DNA of 64,000 nt from Sediminibacillus massiliensis (GTDB lineage Bacteria > Bacillota > Bacilli > Bacillales > Amphibacillaceae). Where the stretch lies: the NCBI RefSeq assembly GCF_900156915.1, contig NZ_LT732535.1, positions 908,267 to 972,266 of the forward strand. Reading direction: 5' to 3'. Below are positions 1 to 9,188 of the stretch, in pieces. The position numbers and the translations under genes were made by a program. The notes under the pieces were generated by a model. It was not told where the DNA came from and did no database searches. It saw only the letters and a program-made list of their open reading frames with translations. Every line of letters begins with the position of its first letter. Positions within the stretch are counted from its first letter, which is position 1.

Positions 1-2
1 AA

Positions 3-53
3 AATGATCAAGTCCGCATCCTGAAAAGCAGCCGGGAAATTGCATCTTCTTAA
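3..53 (+). CDS. Possible 3' end of an upstream coding sequence (partial)
   Basis: One plus-strand frame is open from the window edge to a TAA at 51-53 and reads NDQVRILKSSREIASS, with plausible charged composition. It could be the C-terminus of a gene that starts before the window. Only 16 codons are visible, and another frame also ends nearby, so this is a weak call with no function assigned. Confidence 0.2.
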   Translation, partial: NDQVRILKSSREIASS

Positions 54-176
54 AACAGTAGTCGCCAGCCTTTATTTGTGAACAAGCCCATTTTTGTGCA
101 ATATAGGCAAAATGTCCATACATAACTTAATCGCAACCCATATATTGAACTGTAAACGTTCAGGAGGTGAGTATGT

Positions 177-299
177 ATGTACGGATCTTATGGTGGTTAC
201 GGCGGATATTGCGGAGGATATGGTTATGGCAACTCTTTCGCTTTGATCGTTGTACTGTTTATTTTACTCATCATTGTTGGTGCAGCTTTTTACTGCTAA
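177..299 (+). CDS. YjcZ-family small sporulation peptide (40 aa)
   Basis: The gene encodes 40 residues: a Gly/Tyr-rich N-terminal half with one Cys ([18 protein letters not shown]), then a single hydrophobic segment ending in Tyr-Cys. This is the layout of the YjcZ family of Bacillaceae sporulation peptides, small membrane-associated proteins of unknown mechanism. A strong ribosome binding site (AGGAGGTGA, 162-170) decides the ATG at 177 over the overlapping out-of-frame ATG at 173. A hairpin at 317-359 follows and probably ends the transcript. The family call rests on composition and layout, and its role in spores is inferred from the family. Confidence 0.8.
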   Translation: MYGSYGGYGGYCGGYGYGNSFALIVVLFILLIIVGAAFYC

Positions 300-316
300 T
301 CATCCAAACACCGAAA

Positions 317-359
317 ATAAATAAACCCTCGGAGTAATGACACTCCGAGGGTTTATTGT
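317..359. terminator. Bidirectional rho-independent terminator between the YjcZ peptide and ktrB
   Basis: The arms AATAAACCCTCGGAGT (320-335) and ACTCCGAGGGTTTATT (342-357) pair perfectly around a 6-nt loop. AT-rich flanks give U-rich tracts in both directions, so the hairpin can serve the convergent genes on either side. Confidence 0.85.
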
Positions 360-1720
360 TAACCAATAATTATTTTCTCTTTTGGATACCGGTAATCTAC
401 AGGATTATTGCGATAGAAAGTAAACAAGAAAGTCAATATTCCTATCCGGCCCATAAACATCAAAACCATTAGCACACACTTGCTGACGGTTGATAGCTCT
501 CCCGTAATTCCCAGCGACAAGCCCACCGTACCGAACGCAGAGCAAACCTCGAAAATTATTTCCGTCAAAGAGTATGGTTCAGCGATAGTCAAAATAACAG
601 CAGCCGAAAACACTGTCAGTATAGCCATTAAAGTAACCGCTACAGCTTTATACAAGTCTTCATCATATACTTCCCTATTGAAGATATGAATTCGGCTTTT
701 TCCACGGGCGAACGTCAGAATAAAGATGACAACTAGCGCAAATGTTGTTGTACGTATCCCTCCGCCCACACTGCTTGGAGAGGCTCCGATGAACATTAAA
801 GCAGCCATGACAAGATGGTTCTGTTCTGTCAACAAGCTTACATCCATAGTTGACAACCCTCCGCTCCTAGTTGTTACGGATTGAAACACGGAGTAGAATA
901 ATGATTCATGCCACGACTTTCCTGCAAAGAAGTTATTTATATCAAGGAGATAAATCATTATGCTCCCCAATACTACAAGCAATAGAAATGTCAAAGTAGT
1001 CAATTTCGTGAACAAACTGAAACGGACGAATCGCCGCTCTTCCGTTTTAGAAAAGAGATATTCTTTTACCTCTATCAGGACGGGGAAACCGATGGCGCCT
1101 AAGATAATAAGCAATATGTTGATAAATTGGACAAAGTAGTCATCTTTAAACAAGACCAGAGATTGCCCTGTAATGTCGAAACCACCATTGGTGGTAGCAC
1201 TTATCGCTCCAAAGAAACCTTGAAAATAAGCTTCACCTACAGTTGGAAAATATTGAATGAAGTATGTACCAAGTACAATGAACCCAATAAATTCGATAGT
1301 TAAAATCACCAATATAATTTGCTTGATTAACCGGACCATCCCTTCAAAAGACGTTTGGTTGTGATCGGTCATTATCAACCTTCTCTCTTTGAGCCCGATT
1401 TTTTTTCCGAAAATCATCCAAATCACGGTCCCCAAAGTCATAACCCCAATACCGCCCAATTGCAGGATCAACGCCAAGAGAAATATTCCGGTGGTACTGA
1501 ACGTATCAACAGTCGAAACAGCCGTCAAACCGGTTACACTGACTGCACTCACGGCTGTGAATAGAATGTCAATAAACGAAACATTTACTCCTTCCTGATG
1601 TGACACAGGAAGTGATAATAAAACAAATGCCACCGTCACAGCAATGCCATAAAACATGACAATTAACTGGACAGGAGATAATTTGTTAATCCAACGAAAA
1701 TTAGGATGCCTTACCCTCAT
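359..1720 (-). CDS. ktrB: KtrB/KtrD-type potassium channel subunit
   Basis: This is an integral membrane translocating subunit of a Ktr potassium uptake system, 453 residues, the normal length for KtrB. It has the four-fold pore-loop pattern of the TrkH/Ktr family, each loop with its filter glycine: SVTGLTAV near residue 64, TTNGGFDITG, TTRSGGLSTMD and FGTVGLSLGI. Between them lie the expected paired membrane helices. KtrB works with a cytoplasmic RCK ring protein (KtrA or KtrC); none is encoded nearby, so it resembles the orphan B. subtilis ktrD arrangement. The ATG at 1720 has an AAAGGAG site upstream. No c-di-AMP riboswitch is evident in the leader. Confidence 0.93.
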   Translation of the reverse strand: MRVRHPNFRWINKLSPVQLIVMFYGIAVTVAFVLLSLPVSHQEGVNVSFIDILFTAVSAVSVTGLTAVSTVDTFSTTGIFLLALILQLGGIGVMTLGTVIWMIFGKKIGLKERRLIMTDHNQTSFEGMVRLIKQIILVILTIEFIGFIVLGTYFIQYFPTVGEAYFQGFFGAISATTNGGFDITGQSLVLFKDDYFVQFINILLIILGAIGFPVLIEVKEYLFSKTEERRFVRFSLFTKLTTLTFLLLVVLGSIMIYLLDINNFFAGKSWHESLFYSVFQSVTTRSGGLSTMDVSLLTEQNHLVMAALMFIGASPSSVGGGIRTTTFALVVIFILTFARGKSRIHIFNREVYDEDLYKAVAVTLMAILTVFSAAVILTIAEPYSLTEIIFEVCSAFGTVGLSLGITGELSTVSKCVLMVLMFMGRIGILTFLFTFYRNNPVDYRYPKEKIIIG

Positions 1721-1825
1721 ATACTTGCTCCTTTACCGAGTACGAGTTACCAATGATGGTCATATTATATCATTTATTAGCCAAAACTCTTGTTCAATTA
1801 TAAAATGAACGATGCCAGGCTTTTT

Positions 1826-1992
1826 TTGACAGAGTTTCTAAAGGTACACTTAATCATATTTCATAAGTGTAGTCAATACAGAATCTGAAAATCCTCTTCC
1901 CAACCTTTTGAAAACATGCTATTCTGAGAAAAATCCCAATATAACTCCTTCTATATGTAAGCGCAACCAATGGTAGTGTTCTTTAAAGAACA
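1826..1992 (+). promoter_or_regulatory. Probable glcDF promoter, cre-like site and palindromic operator
   Basis: A TTGACA (1826-1831), 17-nt spacer and CTTAAT (1849-1854) form a plausible SigA promoter. Downstream at 1956-1969, TGTAAGCGCAACCA matches most fixed positions of the CcpA cre consensus. At 1977-1992, TGTTCTTTAAAGAACA is a perfect 16-bp palindrome, 28 nt before the glcD start, and looks like an operator. All three are pattern calls. Confidence 0.4.
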
Positions 1993-2020
1993 TAGCCAGA
2001 TATGATAAAGGAGAGGTTTA

Positions 2021-3436
2021 ATGCTAGATAACAGAATTATCCAAAACTTAATAAAGATTGTTGGTGATGAGAATGTAGCAACAGACAACGCTTCCCTACT
2101 TTCCTATTCCTATGATGCTACGCCTAATTTCCAGTCATGGCCGGATGTTGTAGTAAGTCCAAAAACAACCGAAGAAATAGCTGAAATTGTAAAATTATGC
2201 GCCTCGCATAATATCCCGCTAATCCCAAGAGGCTCCGGAACTAATTTGAGTGCCGGAACAACTCCTTTGTATGGGGGGATTATATTATTAATGAAACACT
2301 TGGACAAAATTCTTGAGATAGACGAAGCAAACTTGACTGTAACCACTCAACCAGGGGTTATCACTTTATCTTTAATGGAAGCTGTGGAAGCTAAAGGCTT
2401 GTTTTACCCACCTGATCCCAGTTCCATGAAAATCTCTCAAATTGGCGGAAATATAAATGAAAATTCCGGAGGATTGAGGGGTCTTAAATATGGAGTTACC
2501 AGAGATTATGTATTGGGATTGGAGTTCGTGACTCCAAGCGGTAATATTGTCAGAACCGGAGGCAAACTTGCCAAGGATGTCGCCGGCTACGATTTGACTG
2601 GATTAATGGTCGGTTCAGAAGGCACCTTAGGTGTTATAACGGAGGCAACATTGAAGCTTCTGCCCAAACCGGACACAAAGAAAACACTCCTCGCTTTATT
2701 CACTGATATAGACGCCGCTGCCGAAACCGTGTCCAAAATAATAGAAAATAGGATTATACCCGCGACCCTGGAGTTTTTAGACCGCGCCACTCTTCAGGCT
2801 GTAGAAGAATATGCCAAGGCTGGTCTTCCAACCCATGTAGAAGCTGTCCTCTTAATTGAGCAAGATGGAAAGAGCGAACAAGTTGAATCAGATATAGAGC
2901 AAATTTTAATACTTTGCAGAGAACAAGGAGCAGTTGAAGTCAGAGTCGCAAAGACCGTGGAGGAAGCAGAACAGCTAACCACCGCCAGGAGAGCCGCCCT
3001 TTCCGCATTAGCAAGGATAAAACCTACCACTATATTGGAAGATGCTACTGTTCCGCGTTCAGAAGTCGCAAGAATGGTGAAAGCAATCAACATTATTGCC
3101 GATCAATTTCAGGTAGACATATGTACGTTCGGCCATGCAGGCGATGGCAATCTGCACCCGACTTGTCTTACAGATGCCAGAAACAAAGAAGAAATGCAAA
3201 GAGTGGAACAAGCTTTTGAAGCCATTTTCAAAAAGGCAGTAGATTTAGGTGGAACAATCACTGGAGAACACGGGGTCGGAGCCATGAAGGCACCGTACCT
3301 CCACTTGAAAGCCGGGAAACATGGTGTCACCACGATGAAAGCGATAAAGCAGGCATTCGATCCCCAAAATATCATGAATCCCGGAAAGCTATTTTCAGAT
3401 TCTGACAGGAAGCGTGTGGTGATCTCTAAGACATGA
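2021..3436 (+). CDS. glcD: FAD-linked oxidase, glycolate/D-lactate dehydrogenase subunit GlcD
   Basis: This cytoplasmic flavoprotein oxidises a 2-hydroxy acid (glycolate or D-lactate) and passes electrons to the iron-sulfur partner encoded next. The N-terminal PCMH-type FAD domain shows RGSGTNLSAGTTP near residues 70-82. The C-terminal FAD-linked oxidase domain shows GHAGDGNLHPT and EHGVGAMK. At 471 residues it matches GlcD and YsfC. The start has a good GGAGAGG site. Its TGA overlaps the next ATG by 4 nt, so the two are probably translationally coupled. The substrate cannot be told from sequence; the cre-like site upstream suggests catabolite control. Confidence 0.92.
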   Translation: MLDNRIIQNLIKIVGDENVATDNASLLSYSYDATPNFQSWPDVVVSPKTTEEIAEIVKLCASHNIPLIPRGSGTNLSAGTTPLYGGIILLMKHLDKILEIDEANLTVTTQPGVITLSLMEAVEAKGLFYPPDPSSMKISQIGGNINENSGGLRGLKYGVTRDYVLGLEFVTPSGNIVRTGGKLAKDVAGYDLTGLMVGSEGTLGVITEATLKLLPKPDTKKTLLALFTDIDAAAETVSKIIENRIIPATLEFLDRATLQAVEEYAKAGLPTHVEAVLLIEQDGKSEQVESDIEQILILCREQGAVEVRVAKTVEEAEQLTTARRAALSALARIKPTTILEDATVPRSEVARMVKAINIIADQFQVDICTFGHAGDGNLHPTCLTDARNKEEMQRVEQAFEAIFKKAVDLGGTITGEHGVGAMKAPYLHLKAGKHGVTTMKAIKQAFDPQNIMNPGKLFSDSDRKRVVISKT

Positions 3437-4779
3437 ATACGGATAATTCACAAATGCAGGCGGAATTTAAAGAAAGAATGGACTATGACGACTTGATGAA
3501 TTGTATGAGATGCGGTTTCTGCCTTCCCACCTGTCCCACTTATATTGAATCGGGAAATGATGAGACCCAGTCGCCAAGAGGAAGAATTGCCCTTATGAAG
3601 GGTGTTGTCTATGGTGAAATCGAGTTGGATAGTGAAGTCAAGCGCTCGCTTGATATGTGTCTGGGCTGTAGAGCTTGTGAACCTGTTTGTCCTTCGGGCG
3701 TAAAATATGGCCAATTGCTAGAACAGGCAAGAGATATCATTTATCAAAATCAACAGCCATCCTTCCCTGTGACAGCGCTTAGAAAGTTTGTATTTCACCA
3801 TTTGTTTCCCCATCAAGACAGAATTATCGGCTTGATGAGTTTACTAAGACTCTATCAAAAAACTGGCATGCAGAAACTTGCAAGGAAAACGGGCTTGTTG
3901 AATCTCCTGTTGCCGGAACACCTACATAAGATGGAAAAAATACTCCCGGAAATCCCTTCTAGAACCATGATGCGCCACAGGCCACACCATATACATCCAA
4001 GTAACAAAAAAAGGCGGAAAGTCGCTTTCTTTTCAGGTTGTCTGATGAATACCATGTTTCTTCCCATCAATGAAGCTACTCTGAAACTTCTTGCTTATGC
4101 AGACTGTGAGATCGTAATCCCAAAACGGCAAAATTGCTGTGGGGCCTTACATGGCCATGGTGGTGAAAAAGAGATAGCCAAATCAATCGCAAAACAAAAC
4201 ATACGGGCTTTTGAAAACGAAGAAGTTGATCACATCATAACAAACGCCGGAGGTTGCGGTGCATTCTTGACAGATTACACAGAATTATTGAAAGACGAAG
4301 CAGACTGGAAAAACCGGGCAAGCCGGTTTTCAGATAAAATTACTGATATATCAAGATTATTGGTCGACTTGGAACTTGATAAAGAACTTTTAACAATAGA
4401 ACCCCGGATCGTTACTTACCAAGATTCATGCCACTTAAGGAATGGGCAGCATACTATCCGGGAACCTAGGAAGCTGTTGCGTTCTATCGAGGGAGCTGTT
4501 TTCCACGAAATGAAGGACGCTGAAAGATGTTGTGGTTCAGCAGGGATTTATAATATAACCGAGCCGGAAATGTCCATGCAAATTCTTGATTATAAAATGG
4601 AGCAGACAAAAGCCACAGGGGCAACAGTCATTGTAACGACCAATCCTGGCTGCCTGTTACAAATGAAACTCGGCATAGAAAAAATGGGGTTAACAGAGCA
4701 GGTAAGTGCGGTACATCTTGTTGAATTATTACTTGAAGCCTATGAAAATGGCCTGAAAAAATGCCCTAAGAGAAAATAA
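3433..4779 (+). CDS. glcF: Iron-sulfur subunit of glycolate/lactate oxidase, GlcF
   Basis: This electron-transfer partner of GlcD has 448 residues. Two N-terminal [4Fe-4S] motifs are seen, CMRCGFCLPTCPTY and CLGCRACEPVCPSGV. Two CCG domains follow, with SGCLMNTMF and CCGALHGHGG, then DSCHLRNGQ and CCGSAGIYN. This order is diagnostic for GlcF/YsfD-type proteins. The gene overlaps glcD by 4 nt and ends in a strong hairpin terminator, so glcDF is a two-gene operon. No GlcE-like third subunit is present, as usual for Bacillaceae. Confidence 0.93.
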   Translation: MNTDNSQMQAEFKERMDYDDLMNCMRCGFCLPTCPTYIESGNDETQSPRGRIALMKGVVYGEIELDSEVKRSLDMCLGCRACEPVCPSGVKYGQLLEQARDIIYQNQQPSFPVTALRKFVFHHLFPHQDRIIGLMSLLRLYQKTGMQKLARKTGLLNLLLPEHLHKMEKILPEIPSRTMMRHRPHHIHPSNKKRRKVAFFSGCLMNTMFLPINEATLKLLAYADCEIVIPKRQNCCGALHGHGGEKEIAKSIAKQNIRAFENEEVDHIITNAGGCGAFLTDYTELLKDEADWKNRASRFSDKITDISRLLVDLELDKELLTIEPRIVTYQDSCHLRNGQHTIREPRKLLRSIEGAVFHEMKDAERCCGSAGIYNITEPEMSMQILDYKMEQTKATGATVIVTTNPGCLLQMKLGIEKMGLTEQVSAVHLVELLLEAYENGLKKCPKRK

Positions 4780-4824
4780 AAGATGACGGGATCGTTCCAA
4801 TAATTAAGCGATCCTGTCATCTTT
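4779..4824. terminator. Bidirectional terminator between glcF and the alpha/beta hydrolase gene
   Basis: AAAGATGACGGGATCG (4779-4794) pairs with CGATCCTGTCATCTTT (4809-4824) with one G-T wobble and a 14-nt loop. It overlaps the last codons of the convergent hydrolase gene. Confidence 0.8.
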
Positions 4825-5536
4825 CAATCATTAATAAGTACTTCTTAATGATATCACATATCCTTTTGTCTTCATTTATGTTGTGTCCATATCCATTTAA
4901 AATCATCGGTTGAAAAATCGGCAGGTACCATTCATATTTTCTCATATCTTGTTTGCTGATGAATGACTGACTTCCTTCCCCTTTGATCACCAATACAGGA
5001 AATTGAAAACCGCTCAAAGCTTCCCAGAATACTACGTCATGAGAATCGTTCTGCAAAGCCTTGGCAACTTTATAAGAGAGCTTCGCTTTCTCTTTGCCAC
5101 TTCCCGGAAAAGGAATATAGGAATACTGGGACAGCCATTTTCGGGAAAGAGTTTTATGCAATGCAGGATAGTCGCCGATTATCATTCCTTTAATAGCAGA
5201 TTTATTGCTCAAGGCATACCCAAGCATGTAGCTTACCCCTCTTGAAAAGCCATACATGGCAATTGCCTGTAAACCCGCATCTTTTGTAACCGCTTCCATA
5301 TCTTGAATATGGTCATATAAAGTATAGCCATATTTGGGTCTTGCGCTCTTTCCTCTCCCTCGATAGGAAAGAACAACACAGGGATGGGGAGATAGTTTTT
5401 CTAGCATCCACTTATACTCATCTGCTGATTCACATAAGCCCGGCAGAATTAGCAACGGAACCTTAGTTGTGCCGAAATCACCATTCATTAAATAATGGAC
5501 AGCAACCCCTTGATTATCTACCCATCGTTCCTCCAA
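4817..5536 (-). CDS. Alpha/beta-fold hydrolase of unknown substrate
   Basis: This 239-residue protein has the alpha/beta-hydrolase layout. It shows an oxyanion-region LPGLCES, the nucleophile elbow GFSRG with Ser98, and a C-terminal GYGHNINED that probably gives the catalytic His. The usual third acidic residue may be the Glu in KGEGSQ. It has no signal peptide, so it is probably cytosolic. The start is TTG at 5536, placed by GGGAGG five nt upstream. It is convergent to glcDF and lies downstream of ywpF, separated by about 80 nt. The fold is clear and the substrate is not. Confidence 0.85.
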   Translation of the reverse strand: MEERWVDNQGVAVHYLMNGDFGTTKVPLLILPGLCESADEYKWMLEKLSPHPCVVLSYRGRGKSARPKYGYTLYDHIQDMEAVTKDAGLQAIAMYGFSRGVSYMLGYALSNKSAIKGMIIGDYPALHKTLSRKWLSQYSYIPFPGSGKEKAKLSYKVAKALQNDSHDVVFWEALSGFQFPVLVIKGEGSQSFISKQDMRKYEWYLPIFQPMILNGYGHNINEDKRICDIIKKYLLMIER

Positions 5537-5615
5537 AGCAACCTCCCCCTCCGATGTTTCATGTTCTGCTTTTCAAGACAACAGTACATACAAGTATATA
5601 TCCGTGCCTTGCTGC

Positions 5616-6029
5616 CTACATTCGATCTTTGAAAGCATCAAGTAATTCGTCACCTTGATAACCTTCTTCAATCAATGCCTGAAGTGTCTTTTCAATTTGA
5701 TCTCTTTGCAGATCAACCAATGTTCCGATAAATAATACATTCATATGTTTGTTTTCCAGGTCATTGACTTCGACGATGGTAGCCACAAACGTTGCAGGCT
5801 GATTGCTCGGTTTCGTAATCTTAGCCTGCAGCATTAACTTATCCTTTTTATCAGACAACTCATCGAAATAAGGTTTATAGGAGTGATCGAGATATGCTTC
5901 CAACATCCATTGATTTTTTTCATCTTCCCGATTAATGATCAATCCATCGAGAAGTGGTATATTCTTCTGCTGAATGTCTTCTTTTCTGTCTTCTAAAACA
6001 TCAAGTGAAATCAATTTAAAAGTTTTCAT
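5616..6029 (-). CDS. YwpF-like protein
   Basis: This 137-residue soluble protein starts MKTFKLISLDVL and contains GLIINRED, typical of the YwpF-like family of Bacillaceae, whose function is unknown. It is rich in charged residues and has no membrane segment or metal motif. It starts 4 nt after the moaA stop, with a GAGGATAA ribosome site, so it is co-transcribed with moeA and moaA. That could mean a role linked to molybdenum cofactor, but the spacing may only reflect operon packing. Confidence 0.7.
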   Translation of the reverse strand: MKTFKLISLDVLEDRKEDIQQKNIPLLDGLIINREDEKNQWMLEAYLDHSYKPYFDELSDKKDKLMLQAKITKPSNQPATFVATIVEVNDLENKHMNVLFIGTLVDLQRDQIEKTLQALIEEGYQGDELLDAFKDRM

Positions 6030-6033
6030 CTTG

Positions 6034-7056
6034 TTATCCTCCTATATAGGACATTTCGATCTTCTTTCGTTTTAGAGGTTTGCCTTCTTTTCGTTCATCT
6101 GAGTATCGGTCTTTACGCCGGGACCAAATGCTGATGATTTCCATCATAAGCTGGTTATCGCTGACCTCGTCCCTCATTATCTTACGAATATCATGACCCT
6201 GTGAGGCAAATAAACAGGTATATAACTTTCCTTCTGCAGAAAGCCTGATTCGAGTACAACTACTGCAGAAAGAATCCGTTACAGAAGAGATAACACCAAT
6301 CTCCCCTCCCCCATCAACATAACGGTATCTCGAGGCCACTTCCCCATAGTAATTTGCTTCCACTGCTGTCAGGGGCATCTCCTGATGGATTTGATCAATA
6401 ATATCTTTCTTGGACATCACTGTTTCCATATTCCATCCGTTATGATTCCCGACATCCATAAACTCGATGAACCGGAGGATTACGTCTTTACCCTTAAAGT
6501 ACTTTGCCATCGGCAAAACCTGGGTATCATTCAGACCTTTTTTAACCACCATGTTGACCTTTACTTGTAAACCGGCTTTCATGGCTGCCTCGATTCCCTT
6601 CAGTACGGGTTGTGATCCAGTTCCCCGTCCATTAATTTTTCCGAACTCTTCATCTTCGATTGCATCAAGACTTACGTTTACCCGGTTCAAACCGGCCGCT
6701 TTCAACTTTGCTGCTTTTTTCGTCAGTAAAACAGCGTTCGTAGTCAAGGCTATATCCTTTATTCCATCGATTTGGTAAAGTCTTGCTATCAATTGGTCGA
6801 GATCTTTCCTAAGCAAGGGTTCCCCACCTGTTATCCTGATTTTTTCTGTACCCAATCCGGCAAAAATTTCGGCCAGCCGGACAATTTCATCAAAACTCAA
6901 AAGTTCATTTTTAGTTAGAAAGGGGTAGTCTTTATCAAATATTTCCGCAGGCATACAGTATGTACACCTGAAATTACACTGGTCAGTCACAGAAATCCTT
7001 AAATCCTTTAAGGGGCGTTTAAAATGATCAGTTATATATTGGTTGTTATTTTCCAT
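6034..7056 (-). CDS. moaA: GTP 3',8-cyclase MoaA (molybdenum cofactor biosynthesis)
   Basis: MoaA is a radical SAM enzyme that starts molybdopterin synthesis by rearranging GTP. It has 340 residues. The radical-SAM cluster motif CNFRCTYC is near residue 27, followed by [13 protein letters not shown]. The second, GTP-side cluster is supplied by [18 protein letters not shown]. The protein ends in Gly-Gly, the C-terminal tail needed for catalysis in the family. It sits 40 nt downstream of moeA. The product is needed by the nitrate reductase NasC encoded in this window. Confidence 0.96.
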   Translation of the reverse strand: MENNNQYITDHFKRPLKDLRISVTDQCNFRCTYCMPAEIFDKDYPFLTKNELLSFDEIVRLAEIFAGLGTEKIRITGGEPLLRKDLDQLIARLYQIDGIKDIALTTNAVLLTKKAAKLKAAGLNRVNVSLDAIEDEEFGKINGRGTGSQPVLKGIEAAMKAGLQVKVNMVVKKGLNDTQVLPMAKYFKGKDVILRFIEFMDVGNHNGWNMETVMSKKDIIDQIHQEMPLTAVEANYYGEVASRYRYVDGGGEIGVISSVTDSFCSSCTRIRLSAEGKLYTCLFASQGHDIRKIMRDEVSDNQLMMEIISIWSRRKDRYSDERKEGKPLKRKKIEMSYIGG

Positions 7057-7096
7057 GCCTTATCGCTCCTCAGTCAATTACACTAACGCAAAAAGT

Positions 7097-8371
7097 TCAC
7101 TTTATCGTTCCAAAGGACTTCTGGCCTTCAAGATTGTCTATTAATAATACACTTACTTTGTCACCAGCTTGATACCCTCTCGTACTGCCTGGAAGAATCA
7201 TCAAAGCATTGGTAAACGCAAGGGATGTTACTACTGCCGATTTGTCCATCCCGACCGGCTTCACCCGAATTTTCCCGCCCTGAAAGTCAATCGCACTCCT
7301 TACAAAGCGTGTGAATGGATTAGGTTTTGGAAAATCGATTTCCAATTCTGCCTCCGCCATTTTGGCATATGGCTTTTCCTCTAACAGAAAGGACCGGAGA
7401 AGCGGCCGTACAAAAAGTTCGAAGCCGACATAGCATGCAGAAGGATTACCAGACAGCCCAAACAGCAGCTTTCCGTCTTTTTCAGCAGCAGTTGTAACAC
7501 TGCCGGGTCTCATACCAACTTTATTGAAAAGCACTTTCGCTTCCATTTTTTTATAAATATCAGGCAGCAAATCGAAGTCGCCTACAGAAACACCTCCTGT
7601 GGTGACCAGGAAATCCACCTCTTTCCAAGCCTTGTTCACTGCTTGATAACTGGTTTGGAAGTCATCTTCTAGTTTACCATAGTACTTCACTTCGCCTCCA
7701 GCCCTACCTATTTGAGATGCAATCATGTAAGCATTCGAGTTTCTGATTTTCCCAGGTTCTAATTCTTGATCCACATCCAATAACTCGGAACCCGTAGCAA
7801 AAACGCCTACAACCGGCTTTCGGACAACTTTAACAGTTGCATACCCAAAAGTGGCCAACAATGCCTTGACACCCGGATTGATAATCGTCCCTTTCTCAAC
7901 TAACTTCTCATTCGCTGCTGTTTCCGAACCAGTAGCGATTACATTCTGTCCTGGCTCCATTTTTCTTTTCAGTGACATATAATCTTTGCCTTCATCGGTA
8001 AAAGAATTGCATATCTCGAACATTGCAACACAGTCAGCATCCTGTGGCAATTCCGCACCAGTCATTATTCTTACTGCCTGTCCGGGTTTTAATGAGCGAC
8101 TCGCCCTCGAACCGGCCCCAATTCTTTCTACTACCTCAAAGACTGCCGGCGAATCCTTCGAAGCACCTTCCGTATCTTCAGAACGGAAAGCAAATCCATC
8201 ATATGGAGATTTGTTAAATGGTGGAATCGGATGCGTTGCGATGATCTCTTCCGCCAATCGTCTGTTATCAGCCTGTTCCAATGACACGATTTCGGTATTC
8301 CCCTGAATTTTTCTATCCATTACTAGATCCACGGCTTTTTCCACCGGGATTGGCTTTCTTTTCTCCACCAT
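7097..8371 (-). CDS. moeA: Molybdopterin molybdenumtransferase MoeA
   Basis: MoeA inserts molybdenum into molybdopterin. The protein is 424 residues, the usual length. Visible landmarks are NKSPYDGFAFRSED in domain III, GAGSRASRSLKPGQAVRIMTGA, TTGGVSVGDFD in the MPT-binding domain, and SGNPSACYVGFELFVRP. It is the first gene of the moeA-moaA-ywpF operon, transcribed away from an HPr-like gene; the roughly 200-nt gap between them must hold both promoters. I see no molybdenum riboswitch there. Confidence 0.95.
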   Translation of the reverse strand: MVEKRKPIPVEKAVDLVMDRKIQGNTEIVSLEQADNRRLAEEIIATHPIPPFNKSPYDGFAFRSEDTEGASKDSPAVFEVVERIGAGSRASRSLKPGQAVRIMTGAELPQDADCVAMFEICNSFTDEGKDYMSLKRKMEPGQNVIATGSETAANEKLVEKGTIINPGVKALLATFGYATVKVVRKPVVGVFATGSELLDVDQELEPGKIRNSNAYMIASQIGRAGGEVKYYGKLEDDFQTSYQAVNKAWKEVDFLVTTGGVSVGDFDLLPDIYKKMEAKVLFNKVGMRPGSVTTAAEKDGKLLFGLSGNPSACYVGFELFVRPLLRSFLLEEKPYAKMAEAELEIDFPKPNPFTRFVRSAIDFQGGKIRVKPVGMDKSAVVTSLAFTNALMILPGSTRGYQAGDKVSVLLIDNLEGQKSFGTIK

Positions 8372-8578
8372 TTTTCAACATACCTTTCTATTCAGCCTTT
8401 TAGTAAAGTTTAACAAAAACAAGAAAGCTGTAAAACAATCTGAAATATTGGTTTTATTTCAATATTTCCAGGGTATTTTACAACCAAGCAAACAAATTGA
8501 CCCGAACATATAAAGTTATGTCTTTCTCTGCAAAACTAACTCAGACAGACAATAAACAATTTTGAAGAGGTGATTCCT

Positions 8579-8905
8579 TTGAAAGAAATAACTTCCTATC
8601 AAATTAATTTAAAACATAAAATGACCACCCAAGAAATAGTGGCATTATATCGTTATGCTTCAAAAAGCAGCCACGATATTTACTTATACCAACAAGACCA
8701 AATTGCAGATACTGCCAACTTTCCTAAGCTTATGTCCTTTTTCCTGGTAGCATCTGACAAGCAGCCGATTGTCGTGATTATCGATGGCGAAAATCCGAAT
8801 GAAGTATATAAAGACTTCAGCGAACTATTGCGCAGCAAAGTGGAAAAATCAAAAATGCGCAACCACCATACCGTTAAGAGCAGTGGTATATCTATCGTAA
8901 TCTAG
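8579..8905 (+). CDS. HPr-like protein lacking the phosphoacceptor histidine
   Basis: The 108-residue protein follows the secondary-structure pattern of the PTS phosphocarrier HPr over about 85 residues: a strand, then TTQEIVALYRYASKSSHDIYLY, a middle segment FPKLMSFFLVAS, and IVVIIDGENPNEVYKDFSELL at the end. At the position of the HPr active site (HARP) it has KMTT, so it cannot be phosphorylated there. The seryl regulatory site is also not obvious. The start is TTG at 8579, preceded by GAGGTGAT; an in-frame GTG at 8570 lies inside that site. It is monocistronic, ahead of a hairpin. The family call is by pattern only. Confidence 0.6.
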   Translation: MKEITSYQINLKHKMTTQEIVALYRYASKSSHDIYLYQQDQIADTANFPKLMSFFLVASDKQPIVVIIDGENPNEVYKDFSELLRSKVEKSKMRNHHTVKSSGISIVI

Positions 8906-8972
8906 TCGAATGTTTGATAACTTCATTTGAAGTTTATCATATATAATCATCCTTTTCTCCATCTTTTCTCGG

Positions 8973-9010
8973 CAAAGACCTCTGGTAAAAGTGGTCTTTG
9001 TTCTTTTTTC
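8973..9010 (+). terminator. Terminator of the HPr-like gene
   Basis: CAAAGACC (8973-8980) and GGTCTTTG (8993-9000) form an 8-bp stem followed by TTCTTTTTTC on the plus strand. Confidence 0.65.
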
Positions 9011-9088
9011 GTGATAATAAATTACCGCCTCTACTTGCAAATAACCGATACCTTCAAACATTAGGTTAATCTTACTCAACTTAAAGTT

Positions 9089-9119
9089 AAAGCCGGCCTC
9101 TTCATGAGAGGCCGGCTTT
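9089..9119 (-). terminator. Strong hairpin downstream of a micro-ORF
   Basis: AAAGCCGGCCTCT (9089-9101) pairs with AGAGGCCGGCTTT (9107-9119), a 13-bp GC-rich stem with a 5-nt loop. Read on the minus strand it is followed by TAACTTTAAG, a weak U tract. It sits just after the 17-codon ORF at 9135-9188. Confidence 0.6.
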
Positions 9120-9134
9120 GATCATGGTACTAAT

Positions 9135-9188
9135 TTACTTTTTACGACGTTCCACTTCTTTCTCTAATTCATATATGGAAATTATCAT
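9135..9188 (-). CDS. Candidate 17-residue micropeptide
   Basis: The ORF reads MIISIYELEKEVERRKK: a short hydrophobic start, then a charged helix. It has a good ribosome site (AGAGGTGA, 9195-9202) seven nt from the ATG. A strong GC-rich hairpin follows its stop by about 15 nt. A ribosome site, ORF and terminator in a 120-nt unit suggest a real micro-gene, although a small RNA with a chance ORF would look the same. I do not recognise the sequence. Confidence 0.45.
   Translation of the reverse strand: MIISIYELEKEVERRKK

Noticed and set aside
8849..9079. 76-codon minus-strand ORF
   Set aside because: It runs through the terminator of the HPr-like gene and the end of that gene, has no ribosome site and no family-like sequence.
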